NCBI GenBank assembly: GCA_963770045.1
Contig: CAVYOD010000013.1
Location: forward strand, 62,001-126,000
DNA: 64,000 nt
Direction: 5' to 3'
DNA from: CAVYOD01 sp963770045
GTDB taxonomy: Bacteria > Acidobacteriota > Aminicenantia > Aminicenantales > CAVYOD01
The notes beneath the pieces are model-generated. The model saw only the letters and a program-made list of their open reading frames with translations, made no database searches and was not told the origin of the DNA. The position numbers and the translations under genes are program-made. Shown piece after piece: positions 9,791 through 19,137 of this stretch. Numbering within the stretch: the stretch's first letter is position 1; each line of letters starts with the position of its first letter.

Positions 9791-12605
9791 ACTCAGCCGG
9801 TTCGCCGAAAAATACCAGCTCGCCCGCCAGGAAGCGCTCAAGAGTTTCCCGGAGCGAGGCACCTGCGGACTCGAGATCGAGTGGAACATGCTCGACTCAG
9901 GCTTCCGGCCGCTGCAGACCGTTGGCTCGGGCCCGGACAAACGCTCATTTGTGGATGTCCTCAGGGAGGATTTTCTGCCTGCCTGGCTCCTGGAGCGAAG
10001 CCAACTCGAAGTCTTCCATTGGATGATTGAATGGATCACCCGGCCCTATTATTCGCCGGCCGGGGCCATCTACGAGGCCCGGCTGCTGGAAGCTTGTCTC
10101 TACAATGCCCTGGCGCGTGCGGGCCGCTCTTTCGGCGAACGGCTCTATGCTTCGCCCGGCAACCTCCTCAGCAGAGTCAGCGTGAATCACGAGTCGATAC
10201 CCGGAGGTTGGAACCTGGCCAAGCGCCGGTACCTGGAGCGCTGCGTCGACCTTTACGGCGCTAACCTGGCCACGGCGGGAATCCACGCCAATCTCTCGCT
10301 CCCGGAGACCCTGCTGGCCTGGGACTTCATGCATCTCTCCCCTTCTGAGCGGGGCGATGAACATCTCGACGGCTACAAAAATCACGTTTACATCGAGTGC
10401 ACACGCCTGATGAGGGCGTTCGCGGCCCTTTTCATCGCCACCTCTTCGAGCACTCCCCTTCGACCCGAGGTCCGGGACGGCGAGGAAATTGTGGTCCTCA
10501 CGGATTTCGACTCTGTCCGCAATCTCACTTTTCCGAGCCCCGAGGCGCTTGACCTTCCAAACCTATATCGGTCTCACGCGGATTACCTTCGTATCTCCTA
10601 CGATCTGGTGAGACGCGGTATCCGCTTTGGGAATAATAACTGGACGGCTGTTCGGGCGCGTTCGTTTGCCGAACCCGTCGAACGGCTGATCGCCATCAGC
10701 AGCGATCAGCTCCACTCTCTTTATCGCCGCGGCCTCTACGCCTCGGGAGAGACGGCGCCGGTCGAGCAGATGGCCGCAAAGATCGTGGAGCAAAACCTGC
10801 TGGCCCGTATCGACCTTCCCATGGCCCGAGTTGAAGTGAGAACGGACGAGGGCGGACATCCGCTCGCTCTCGACATCGCCAATTTGGTCTTCAAAGAGCT
10901 TCTGCTCATTCGTTTCTACGCAGACCCCACCTACGGGCGGGCCTTTCGCTACGATGCCGAGGACTTGGGCCGGGCCAGACGAAACGAGAGACGGGCCGCC
11001 GAAGCGGGACTGAGGGCGGAGATCGAGGACCCGTTCACAGGAAAGCCGCTCGGGCTGCGTGATTTTCTCGGGCGAACATTGATCGAACTGGAGCCGCTGG
11101 CCGAGGCTTTGGATAGAAAAGCGTGGCTGGAGCCCCTCGCTGAAATGTCGAAGGGGGCTCCCAATACCTCCGAGCGGATCAGGAGCCGGCTTCGTGAGGA
11201 ACTCGGAACGGAGGTTGTCGTTCCCGTTGGTCTGCTCAAAAAGCTCGCGGAGGAGCGAGAAGCGGAGGTCGCATGCGATGTCGAGCAAATCGCGGACCAG
11301 CTTGTAAGCCTGGGCGAAGATTCGGCGAAATGGCAGCTGCTCTTGGGACGGGCGCGTGATGAGGCGCGGCGAGAGCCCAGCGCCCCAATCCGTTTCGCTC
11401 CCAGATTGGGCGCTTGGCTGGCCGTCACCTACCCCAGCAAAACCGCCGAGATCGCCGATCTCGCCAAACAGCTCATCCGCATTCCCTCGGTCACCAATGC
11501 GCCTCCGGGCCAGGAGAGGCTGGATGAAGTGCGGCGCGCAGCCACCCTCATCCACGACTATGCAAAACAGGCCCAACTCGAGGTCCGCATCTTCGAGAAG
11601 GGAAAATACCCGGCTCTCGTCATCTCCTTCCCCGGCCGCCTTGAGGCGCCGCTCATGTTGTGCGGCCACTTCGACGTCGTCGAACCCGAGCCGGATGATT
11701 CGCAATTTGAACCCAGGATTGATGGCGATTATCTCTTCGGACGTGGCGCCGCCGATATGAAGACCGTCGTCGCGACGTACCTAGTCTGGATGAAAGACGT
11801 CCGCCGCAGGGAAGGAACCTATCCGGCCATGAATCTTCTGCTCGTGGGAAACGAGGAAATCGGGGAAGGCGAGCCCACGGGAACTCCCCACGTCCTGAAT
11901 GATCTCAGAGAGGAGCTTGGCTATGCCCCCGAACTCCTTGTTGCCGGCGAGCGGACCGGGGAATCGGGTGATGAGCTCGTGGGCCAGGTCTGCATCGAGA
12001 ATCGCGGGCTTGTTCGCCTGGAGATCACCGCCAGAGGAGTGCGCGGACACACGGGCATGGCCGCGGCTCCGGGTGACCTGAGCGCCAGACTCTTCCTGGC
12101 CCGTGAAGACCTTCTTCGTTTGCTCGGGGCACGGCTAACCCTCAACGCCAAGGAAAGCTGGCGATCGCAGCTCCGCTTTCCCTTCATTCGGGTAGGCCAG
12201 GACGGTGTTTTCAATGTCACGGCCAGCGAGGGAACGCTGGGCCTCGAGGTTCGGCCCATCCCTGAGGATAGAGTTAGTCCGCTCGTCGAAGAGGCGAGGG
12301 CTTACTGCGACAAAACGGGGCTTGAACTCGCGGTTGTGGCTTCAGAGGACGGGATTTCCTGTGATCCAGCTAATCCTCTGCTGCGGTTGTTGCTGGAGGC
12401 GGTGCACCAGGCGTCCGGCCAAAACCCCGTTATCGGCCGGAAACTCCCGGCCACGAGCGCACGGTTTGCGCCGGGCGGTCAAGGCGTCGTTTGGGGTCAA
12501 ACCGGAATCGGGCCTCATGCCAGGGACGAACGCCACTTTTTGCCCAGTGTCGAGCCCTATTATCGAGCCCTCGACCTTCTGGGCCAGAGATGCTGCAATA
12601 AATAA
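9771..12605 (+). CDS. Glutamate-cysteine-ligase-like (GCS2) / M20 metallopeptidase fusion
   Basis: 944-aa cytoplasmic two-domain protein. Residues 1 to about 560 match the GCS2/carboxylate-amine ligase family: nucleotide/Mg-binding GLEIEWN (33-39), NNNWTAVRA, and ARVEVRTDEGGHPLALD. About 600-944 is an M20 (ArgE/DapE/CPG2) di-metal hydrolase: His633 in CGHFDVVEPE, GRGAADMK, Glu-Glu in VGNEEIGEGE, a dimerisation domain starting near RGHTGMAAAPGD, and the final metal-ligand region GPHARDERHFLPS. The ATG lies within the aminotransferase gene, after GGAGGG. The frame is continuous through the linker, with no stop or internal start suggesting two genes. One domain would form and the other cleave an amide bond. 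Product unknown. Confidence 0.85.
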   Translation: MLLSPNELSRFAEKYQLARQEALKSFPERGTCGLEIEWNMLDSGFRPLQTVGSGPDKRSFVDVLREDFLPAWLLERSQLEVFHWMIEWITRPYYSPAGAIYEARLLEACLYNALARAGRSFGERLYASPGNLLSRVSVNHESIPGGWNLAKRRYLERCVDLYGANLATAGIHANLSLPETLLAWDFMHLSPSERGDEHLDGYKNHVYIECTRLMRAFAALFIATSSSTPLRPEVRDGEEIVVLTDFDSVRNLTFPSPEALDLPNLYRSHADYLRISYDLVRRGIRFGNNNWTAVRARSFAEPVERLIAISSDQLHSLYRRGLYASGETAPVEQMAAKIVEQNLLARIDLPMARVEVRTDEGGHPLALDIANLVFKELLLIRFYADPTYGRAFRYDAEDLGRARRNERRAAEAGLRAEIEDPFTGKPLGLRDFLGRTLIELEPLAEALDRKAWLEPLAEMSKGAPNTSERIRSRLREELGTEVVVPVGLLKKLAEEREAEVACDVEQIADQLVSLGEDSAKWQLLLGRARDEARREPSAPIRFAPRLGAWLAVTYPSKTAEIADLAKQLIRIPSVTNAPPGQERLDEVRRAATLIHDYAKQAQLEVRIFEKGKYPALVISFPGRLEAPLMLCGHFDVVEPEPDDSQFEPRIDGDYLFGRGAADMKTVVATYLVWMKDVRRREGTYPAMNLLLVGNEEIGEGEPTGTPHVLNDLREELGYAPELLVAGERTGESGDELVGQVCIENRGLVRLEITARGVRGHTGMAAAPGDLSARLFLAREDLLRLLGARLTLNAKESWRSQLRFPFIRVGQDGVFNVTASEGTLGLEVRPIPEDRVSPLVEEARAYCDKTGLELAVVASEDGISCDPANPLLRLLLEAVHQASGQNPVIGRKLPATSARFAPGGQGVVWGQTGIGPHARDERHFLPSVEPYYRALDLLGQRCCNK

Positions 12606-12612
12606 ACGGCCG

Positions 12613-13215
12613 ATGGCATTTAGCTTGGCTTGCTTATATCCCATCAGCCGTCGCTTTTACGCCAGGCATCCGACCGTCGTCGCCAGACAGCTCCTGGGAA
12701 AAATCCTGGTGCGAAGGATCGGCAGGAAAACGATGACCGGCCGGATCGTCGAAACGGAAGCCTATAGCTCCGATGATCCGGCGAGCCACGCTTATCGGGG
12801 CCGGACGGAAGGAAACAGAGCGCTCTTCGGAGAAGTCGGCCGCGCCTATATCTACCTGACCCATGGCCTGCATTATTGCCTGAATGTCGTGGCCAAGAGC
12901 GGCAAGCCCGCCGGGGGCGTTTTGATCAGGGCCATCGAACCTCTCCAGGGGATCGACCTGATGAGGGAATTCCGGCCCGGGAGCGGTGCTCGCGATTTGG
13001 CCAGAGGGCCTGGAAATCTCACCCGCGCGCTGAAGATCGATAAGGGCCTCTACGGGATGGACCTGACGAAGAGAGGAGCCTTGTTCATAGCCGACGCGGG
13101 TTCCGAGAATCTTAAAGTTGCGAGAACGAGAAGAATTGGCGTCACCTCGGCTCAGGAAAAGCGTTGGAGATACATCATCAGGGACAACCCTTTTGTTTCG
13201 AGGCCCACTTTTTGA
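12613..13215 (+). CDS. 3-methyladenine (alkyladenine) DNA glycosylase, AAG/MPG family
   Basis: Base-excision repair glycosylase removing alkylated purines; 200 aa, usual size for the bacterial AAG family. The catalytic Glu47 is in GRIVETEAYS, followed by DPASHAYRGRTEGNR, AYIYLTHGLHYCLNVV and ARGPGNLTRAL, all diagnostic. It starts 7 bp after the ligase/M20 stop, so it sits in that operon, although the functional link to amide metabolism is not obvious. It ends 37 bp from a convergent serine hydrolase gene. Confidence 0.92.
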   Translation: MAFSLACLYPISRRFYARHPTVVARQLLGKILVRRIGRKTMTGRIVETEAYSSDDPASHAYRGRTEGNRALFGEVGRAYIYLTHGLHYCLNVVAKSGKPAGGVLIRAIEPLQGIDLMREFRPGSGARDLARGPGNLTRALKIDKGLYGMDLTKRGALFIADAGSENLKVARTRRIGVTSAQEKRWRYIIRDNPFVSRPTF

Positions 13216-13252
13216 CGAGTCTCCGATAACTGCAATTCTTCACGATTCTATT

Positions 13253-14813
13253 TCAGTCCTTTTCTTTTTGCGGCTCAGGCGACCGATCAAAGACAGCCAG
13301 TTCTTCGATTTCCATCCCGGCCACTTTTGCCTGCACATTCAGGGTGAATCTAACAAAGGAATTGTCAAGAGCCTCGCTCGAATTGGAAAGCTCCGAATGC
13401 CTCGGTGTTGACTCTGAACGTATCATAGTGCCAATGTTCGAGAGCTCCCGCGGGTTTGGAGTTGAAATACAGAATGAGCTTCCCGGATTCGCTTTTGACC
13501 TCGGTCGTGCCGTACATCTCGTTTTCATACTTCCCACAATAGGCATTGAGGTCCAGGCTGGGCTTGGTATTCAGCACGCGGCTTTCTTCAGCCTTTTTTC
13601 TCGCTTCCTCCCCCTTGGCTTCACCCTCTTTGGTCTGCTCCAAAAAGGTCTTGCTCCAATCCTTGACCGGTTCGCCGAGGAAGGCATCGACAATCCGGAA
13701 GAAGAGCGCAGCGTCCAATCTGTTTCGGTCACTGTTCGTGAGCACGACGATGCCCAGGTTTTCTTCGGGGAGAAAACCTTGCTGCGACAACATCCCGTCG
13801 ATGCCTCCATTGTGCCAGATGATCAGGCGGCCACGGTAGTCCTGCAGGACCCAGCCGAGACCATAGGCGACAAAATGAGTCGAGGGATTGTCCTTCTTTT
13901 GATCAGGACCGACGGGCATAACAATGTGCGGGTCATGGGTTACCTGGAGGATGGCCGGGTCCAGAATCTGCTTTCCGCCGAACTTTCCGTTCCCCAGTTG
14001 GAATCGATGCCAATTGGCCATTTCCATGACGCTGGAATTGATCGAGCCGGCGGGGGCGATATTATCGATATTCCGGTAGGGAATCGCGACGACCTTTCCG
14101 TTTTTCTTTGTATGAGGAGTCGCCACATTATCGACGCCCTGCAGATCCTTCGTGCTCGTATTGCTCCGGTTCATCTCGAGCGGCTTGAAGATGCGCCCTT
14201 TAATGAACTCGTCCCAGCTCATTCCGGTGACCGCCGGGATGAGCTGCCCCCCTGCTAAGAACATAATATTCTGGTAACCGAACTGCGAACGGAAGCTGGA
14301 ATTGGGTTTCAGGTAACGAATTCGACGCAGAATTTCCTCACGGCCGAAATCCTGTCCATACCAGAGGGCGTCTCCCCTGCGGCCGAGTCCGCTTCGATGG
14401 GAGAGGACGTCTCTCACCATGAGTTCCCGGGTCACATAGGGATCAAACAGCTGAAATCCTTTGAGGTAGTCTGTGACGTGATCATCCCAGGAGAGCTTCT
14501 TGTCCTGAACCAAAAGAGCCACCGCTGTCGCCGTAAAAGCTTTTGTGTTTGATCCGATGGCGAAAAGGGTATTCTCATCCACCGGCTCATTCTTTCCGAC
14601 TTCCCTCACGCCGTATCCTTTTGCCAGCACGACTTTGTCGTTTTTCACGATCGCGACGGCCAGTCCGGGCAATTCCCAATCTTTCATCGCTTTCAGGATG
14701 TAGGCGTCGAGCCCTTTGAGAGGGTCAGTCGCAGAAAACAGAACTCCCGGGCTCGCACTGAGCAACACAGCTATCAGAAAAAGGAGAGCCGTTTGAAAAA
14801 AGGGTTTTCTCAT
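13253..14813 (-). CDS. Serine hydrolase with DUF3471-type C-terminal domain (one frameshift)
   Basis: Exported beta-lactamase-fold hydrolase, about 519 aa if the frame is restored. The start is the ATG after GGAGGAACAA; an ATG four codons earlier overlaps that ribosome site. Signal sequence about 5-28; catalytic Ser88-Asn-Thr-Lys91 (AIGSNTKAF); Tyr180-Gln-Asn (FGYQNIM). From about 420 a lipocalin-like DUF3471 module starts (LNAYCGKYENEMYGTTEV). The first frame stops at 13365 after FQFERGS. A one-base shift near 13376 continues ALDNSFVRFTLNVQAKV to a stop at 13253, matching the end of the paralogue at 25663-27165. Substrate unknown. Confidence 0.85.
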
Positions 14814-14930
14814 TTGTTCCTCCAATCATGATTTATCCAATACTACAGAGATTCTCGAAGAAAAAAAAGGCTTTTTTATATGTCGCTCCAGATTCGGAAC
14901 GGTCAAAGATTCAGATGGACCGAAATGGCC

Positions 14931-15785
14931 CTAGGACCCGCTGATCAGCCGATAGAGTTTCTCCATATCGTTGGCGATGCCGGGTGCCTGGCGCTCGAGG
15001 AATCTGATGAATATGTCCCCGCCGTAATAGAAGGTCACTCGGTTAAAGGGTGGGCTTTCCCCGCCCGAATTTTCAGGCAGGCCAACGGCCTTCCGGATGC
15101 GGTTTTCAATATACCGGGCCACACCCTCCTTCCATTCCTGCCAGGTCATGTACTCCCAGGCCTCGGCTGAAAGGTTTTTTTTCAGCTCCGCCCTCAGGGT
15201 TTGCTCCTTCGGCCGGTCATTTTGAACCCATGCCTCGATGAGAGCCGGGTAACGCCCAGAGAAAGTTTTGTCCTCATACGGGAAGGGATATTGGAGCTCC
15301 CACATGTAATCCTTTTTCTTCATGGCTTCCTGAAAGACGGCCAAGCTTTCTTTGAGCTTCTGCTCGCAGCATTCCCACTGAGCGCAATGGACGAACTCAT
15401 GAAAGATGAACACAAATCCGTCCCTCTGATCGAAAATTTCGCCGGTCACGACACAGGCCATCCGGTTTTCCCAGAACGCGAGAGGCATGGCCGCCCTGAT
15501 TCCCTTGGGGATGTTGAACGTGTCGGGCGCCGCCAAGACGAGTCGATAAGTTTTTTTCGCCGGGACAGGTTCGAAGATGTAAAACGTTTTGTCCTCGACT
15601 ATGGCGACGGGATAGACCTTTTTCAGGGCGGGGTGGATCTTGGCGATCTTGGCCTGAAACGGGAAAACACTTTGGAGGAGCTCCCCATACTTTTTCTCCA
15701 TGGCGCTTTGAGCGGGTTGCCCGAAAAGAGGACCCAAAGCCTGTATCAAAAATGTTGTGACCAGCAATCTCCTGAGCGTCTTCAT
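14931..15785 (-). CDS. Exported putative zinc metallopeptidase (HEFVH)
   Basis: 284-aa exported protein; I do not recognise the family. The signal sequence (MKTLRRLLVTTFLIQALGPL) is followed by a zinc-binding HExxH (FIFHEFVHCAQWECCEQ, His129/Glu130/His133). Downstream, acidic stretches such as IEAWVQND and GVARYIENR could supply a third ligand. AGGACGACC precedes the ATG. It lies in a minus-strand run between two serine hydrolases. A peptidase role rests only on the motif and context. Confidence 0.72.
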   Translation of the reverse strand: MKTLRRLLVTTFLIQALGPLFGQPAQSAMEKKYGELLQSVFPFQAKIAKIHPALKKVYPVAIVEDKTFYIFEPVPAKKTYRLVLAAPDTFNIPKGIRAAMPLAFWENRMACVVTGEIFDQRDGFVFIFHEFVHCAQWECCEQKLKESLAVFQEAMKKKDYMWELQYPFPYEDKTFSGRYPALIEAWVQNDRPKEQTLRAELKKNLSAEAWEYMTWQEWKEGVARYIENRIRKAVGLPENSGGESPPFNRVTFYYGGDIFIRFLERQAPGIANDMEKLYRLISGS

Positions 15786-15854
15786 GGTCGTCCTTTCAAT
15801 TCGATTATAATTCTTTGCTTAGGATTATCAAACCCAGTCAGCTAAGAATCCGGG

Positions 15855-17507
15855 TCAACGCGAAAGCTCCGCTCTGGGGTTGGGCTTCACTGTGATTTTC
15901 TTGCGCAAGCCGCCGCGGTCGACTTCGAACACGATTGGCTCGCCGGTCCGGAGGAGAGGTCGGAGCGTTTTGAGAGGTGGATCGAGCAGCTTGGCGCCGT
16001 TGGCGGTGAGCACGATGTCTCCCTCTTTGAGTCCGTCGCGCTCCGCGGCGCTTCCGGGCATGACGCGCCTAATCGTGATCCTGCCCTCGGCTTCGACTCC
16101 CATCTCGATTCCGAGCGAAAACCGCGGCATCGACTCTTCGCGCACGAGCTCCACCAAACGCTCCCCCAGCGCGGACGCAGGATCGCCCCGTCCCGAGTGC
16201 GCGTTAGTGCACATGATCATCAGATTCTCCGGACCCTCGGTGTACAGGCAAAAGTAGCCGCGCATATCGCCGCCGGCGAGGACTCCGTCCGTCCAGTACT
16301 TTGCCGCGGCCTCGGGCGAGAGCGTCTTTCCGCTGCGGATGGCCTCCAGCCAATTATAAAGGTCGTGGGGCGTGGACTGCATTCCGCCGCTTCCCATCAC
16401 GAGCCACGACGTCTTCCCCCAATACTTGGGTATGTTGATCTTGCCGTAAGTCCGACCGCCGTACCCGACCGCGAAGTCGTCGTCGGAGAAGCGAGCTCCG
16501 TCCTCGTGAAGGCCCGTCCGGGTTAGGCCCGCGGGTTCGAAGAAGTGGCGCTGGAGAAAATCACTGTAGGACTGCTTGGACACGATTTCAACGATCGCGG
16601 CGAGCAGCCCCCATGCCGAGTGCGAATGCGCCTGTCCCTTGCCAGGTGGAAACAGCAGATCCTGACCAAGAATGCGTCGGATTGCTTCCGTCCGGTCGAT
16701 CCAGGAGAGATCCGGGTCTGCGTCCACCCCTCTGATATCGTGAAAGTTCGGAAGCCCCGACCTGCCGCTCATGAGGTGACTCAGGGTCATGGATCGCTTG
16801 TCCTCGGGAACATCACTAAGGTACTGAGTTATGAGGTCTGATGTGTGAAGCTTCCCCATCTCCTCGAGTTTCAGGATGGCGGCCTTGGTAAAATCGATGG
16901 GAACAGAGCCGATCGCGAAGATCGTTTCGGTCGTATTCGGAATACCCTTCTCCCGGTTGGCCAGTCCGTACCCCTTGTGCAAGACGATCTTTCCGCCACG
17001 TACGACCAGGACGACGCCGCAGAAGCCGGCCTTGGCTTCTTCGTCCAAACGCGTTGAGAGTGATCCCCAGGTCAGCGGCGGGACGGCGGGTAATGCTTTC
17101 TCGGATGGCCGGGTAGCCTCTAACTCCAGCGCGATGATCTGATGGGGCGGCGCGGTCTGAAAACGGAACGCAACCGACGTTTGGACCTCGTCCTGAAGAA
17201 AGGTGATGCGGGCGCCATCGTCGCCGAGCGGATTCACCAGCACACCATCAAAACCCAGGCATGCGGCGCGGATTTTTTCAAGATGCTTGAGCAAGTCGCC
17301 CGGAGCGAATTTGTCGCGGTACTCCTTCGCGAGATGCACTTCCATGAACTTCCGAAGCGATTCTTCGCCTGCACTTTCCACCATTCCCTCGACGGCTCTG
17401 CCGCGGAGCTGAAGCGGGCCCTGGTCCTTGTCCTGCGAGAAGGAGATGGAGAGGACCAGTGCAGCAATAGCGATCATGATCATAGTCCTGAGTGCGATGG
17501 CTTTCAT
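15855..17507 (-). CDS. Beta-lactamase-fold protein with PDZ domain and degenerate active site
   Basis: 550-aa exported protein. Start at the ATG after AGGAGAAAATCAG; signal sequence about 7-24. A DUF3887/NTF2-like region (about 35-130) precedes the serine hydrolase fold (about 150-430), and a PDZ domain (about 460-545; PGSAAERDGLKEGDIVLTANG) ends the protein. The family SxxK is Ser201-Val-Pro-Ile204, so the catalytic Lys is missing. The YxN region reads HSHSAWGLLAA instead of the usual YSN-type motif. It may be a binding pseudo-enzyme or use altered chemistry. Homologues differing only at these motifs would be informative. Confidence 0.82.
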   Translation of the reverse strand: MKAIALRTMIMIAIAALVLSISFSQDKDQGPLQLRGRAVEGMVESAGEESLRKFMEVHLAKEYRDKFAPGDLLKHLEKIRAACLGFDGVLVNPLGDDGARITFLQDEVQTSVAFRFQTAPPHQIIALELEATRPSEKALPAVPPLTWGSLSTRLDEEAKAGFCGVVLVVRGGKIVLHKGYGLANREKGIPNTTETIFAIGSVPIDFTKAAILKLEEMGKLHTSDLITQYLSDVPEDKRSMTLSHLMSGRSGLPNFHDIRGVDADPDLSWIDRTEAIRRILGQDLLFPPGKGQAHSHSAWGLLAAIVEIVSKQSYSDFLQRHFFEPAGLTRTGLHEDGARFSDDDFAVGYGGRTYGKINIPKYWGKTSWLVMGSGGMQSTPHDLYNWLEAIRSGKTLSPEAAAKYWTDGVLAGGDMRGYFCLYTEGPENLMIMCTNAHSGRGDPASALGERLVELVREESMPRFSLGIEMGVEAEGRITIRRVMPGSAAERDGLKEGDIVLTANGAKLLDPPLKTLRPLLRTGEPIVFEVDRGGLRKKITVKPNPRAELSR

Positions 17508-17654
17508 CTGATTTTCTCCTTGCCTTACGAACTGATTTTCCTCCCAAAAGGTCGGGGGTGTCGGGCCCTTCTTATCGCACGGGAAAGAATAATGCAAGCT
17601 TTGGACATCGGCTGTCAAGTGCCGGTGGATCTTTCGCCGGGCTGCTAGGGGATT

Positions 17655-17683
17655 TTGACAGATCGATATGACCGGAATACAAT
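17655..17683 (+). promoter_or_regulatory. Sigma70-type promoter of S41 protease gene
   Basis: TTGACA, exactly 17 bp, TACAAT; the clearest consensus promoter in the window. It lies 29 bp before the start codon of the S41 gene, leaving room for GAGGAG as the ribosome site. Confidence 0.7.
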
Positions 17684-17711
17684 GCCGGGAGCTGGATAGA
17701 GGAGTTTCAAA

Positions 17712-19052
17712 ATGTTCAAGAAGGCATTTCGGTGCACGCTCGCGCTAGGCGTGCTTCTCGCGCTTTGCAGTCCACTCGTTTTCAGCCAGGAGCCGGAAGC
17801 GATGAACATCGACGCTGCCCAAAAGCAGGCGATCGTGGATGAGATCTCCGCGCTTCTGAACAAAAACTACATCTTCGCTGAAACAGCGAAGAAAATGGAG
17901 GAGCTCATCCGGGGGCGGCTCAAGAACGGTGATTACGACAAGCTGACGGGGGCCCGGGAGTTCGCCCAGGCCGTGTCACAGGACTTGACGTCCGTGAGCA
18001 AGGACAAGCACCTGGGTTTTGCTTTTCGTCCCCAAATGGCGGCCGAGATCAAGCGCAGGCGGAGTCAGAACGAAGACGAGGCCAAAGCCGCCCAGGAGCA
18101 CCAACTCGCCGCCGCCAGGCGTGATAACTTCGGCTTTCGCAAAGTGGAACGGCTGGCCGGGAACGTCGGCTATCTCGATTTCCGGTATTTCGCTTCGGCC
18201 AACCAGGCTGGGGGGACGGCCGTGGCTGCGATGAACTTCCTGGCCAACTGCGACGCCGTGATCATCGATCTGCGCCAGAACGGCGGCGGCGACCCCACGC
18301 AGATCCAGCTCATCAGCTCGTATTTCTTCCCCGAGCCGGCTCACCTGAACGATATTTACACACGGTCTGAAGATAAGACCGAGAACTTCTGGACACTACC
18401 CTACGTCCCGGGGCCGAAGCCGGTCAACGCCGACCTCTACGTTCTCACAAGCGGAGACACTTTCTCCGGGGCCGAGGAGTTCTCTTACAACATGAAGAAT
18501 CTGAAGAGGGCCACGTTGATAGGTGAGACAACCGGCGGCGGCGCCCATCCCACGGACGCCATGATCGTCCAGGAGAAGTTCATCCTGCGCGTTCCTACCG
18601 CCCGGGCCATCAACCCGATCACGAAGACGAATTGGGAAGGCACGGGCGTCACGCCGGACATCCAGGTCCCCGCCTCCCAGGCGTTCGACCAGGCCTACAC
18701 GATGGCCCTGGAAAAACTGGCGGCTAAGACCTCCGATCCGGAGAGGAAGAGCGAGTTCGACTGGGTCCTCGTCGGGCAGAAAGCAAAGCTCAATCCGCCG
18801 CCCGTCGGTGACAAAACCCTGCGAACCTATGTTGGCGCGTACGGGGAGCGAAAAATCACTCTTGAAAACGGTGTCCTCTACTACCAGCGAACCGGCCCGA
18901 AGCACCGGCTGTTTCCGTTGACCGAAACTCTGTTCGCGGTCGAAGGGAGCGATTATTTCCGGGTCGAGTTCTTGGTGAAACAGGGAAAGGCGGTCGAATT
19001 GATCGGGCTTTACGATAACGGAGAAAGAGAGCCGTCTCCGCGTACAGAGTGA
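17712..19052 (+). CDS. S41 family peptidase (IRBP/tail-specific-protease-like)
   Basis: Exported serine peptidase of the S41 (C-terminal processing/IRBP-like) family, 446 aa. Signal sequence about 1-25. An N-terminal helical bundle (about 33-105) has no obvious PDZ. The core begins GNVGYLDFRYFAS and contains AVIIDLRQNGGGDP and the nucleophile Ser in TSGDTFSGAEEFSYNM. After the core, TGVTPDIQVP and a DUF3471-like C-terminal domain (LRTYVGAYGERKITLENG) follow. The last module resembles those on the neighbouring serine hydrolases. Likely periplasmic peptide degradation. Confidence 0.9.
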   Translation: MFKKAFRCTLALGVLLALCSPLVFSQEPEAMNIDAAQKQAIVDEISALLNKNYIFAETAKKMEELIRGRLKNGDYDKLTGAREFAQAVSQDLTSVSKDKHLGFAFRPQMAAEIKRRRSQNEDEAKAAQEHQLAAARRDNFGFRKVERLAGNVGYLDFRYFASANQAGGTAVAAMNFLANCDAVIIDLRQNGGGDPTQIQLISSYFFPEPAHLNDIYTRSEDKTENFWTLPYVPGPKPVNADLYVLTSGDTFSGAEEFSYNMKNLKRATLIGETTGGGAHPTDAMIVQEKFILRVPTARAINPITKTNWEGTGVTPDIQVPASQAFDQAYTMALEKLAAKTSDPERKSEFDWVLVGQKAKLNPPPVGDKTLRTYVGAYGERKITLENGVLYYQRTGPKHRLFPLTETLFAVEGSDYFRVEFLVKQGKAVELIGLYDNGEREPSPRTE

Positions 19053-19137
19053 CCGATTCGATCACGAAATGTGTTTGACAATCTTACTCTTTCTGCCGCA
19101 ACATTCTTGATGAAATAAAGCCTGAAAAATAGAAACA

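Noticed and set aside
10563..11705. 380-codon minus-strand frame inside the ligase/M20 fusion
   Set aside because: Composition and lack of motifs mark it as a shadow of the plus-strand gene, whose two domains are both well supported.
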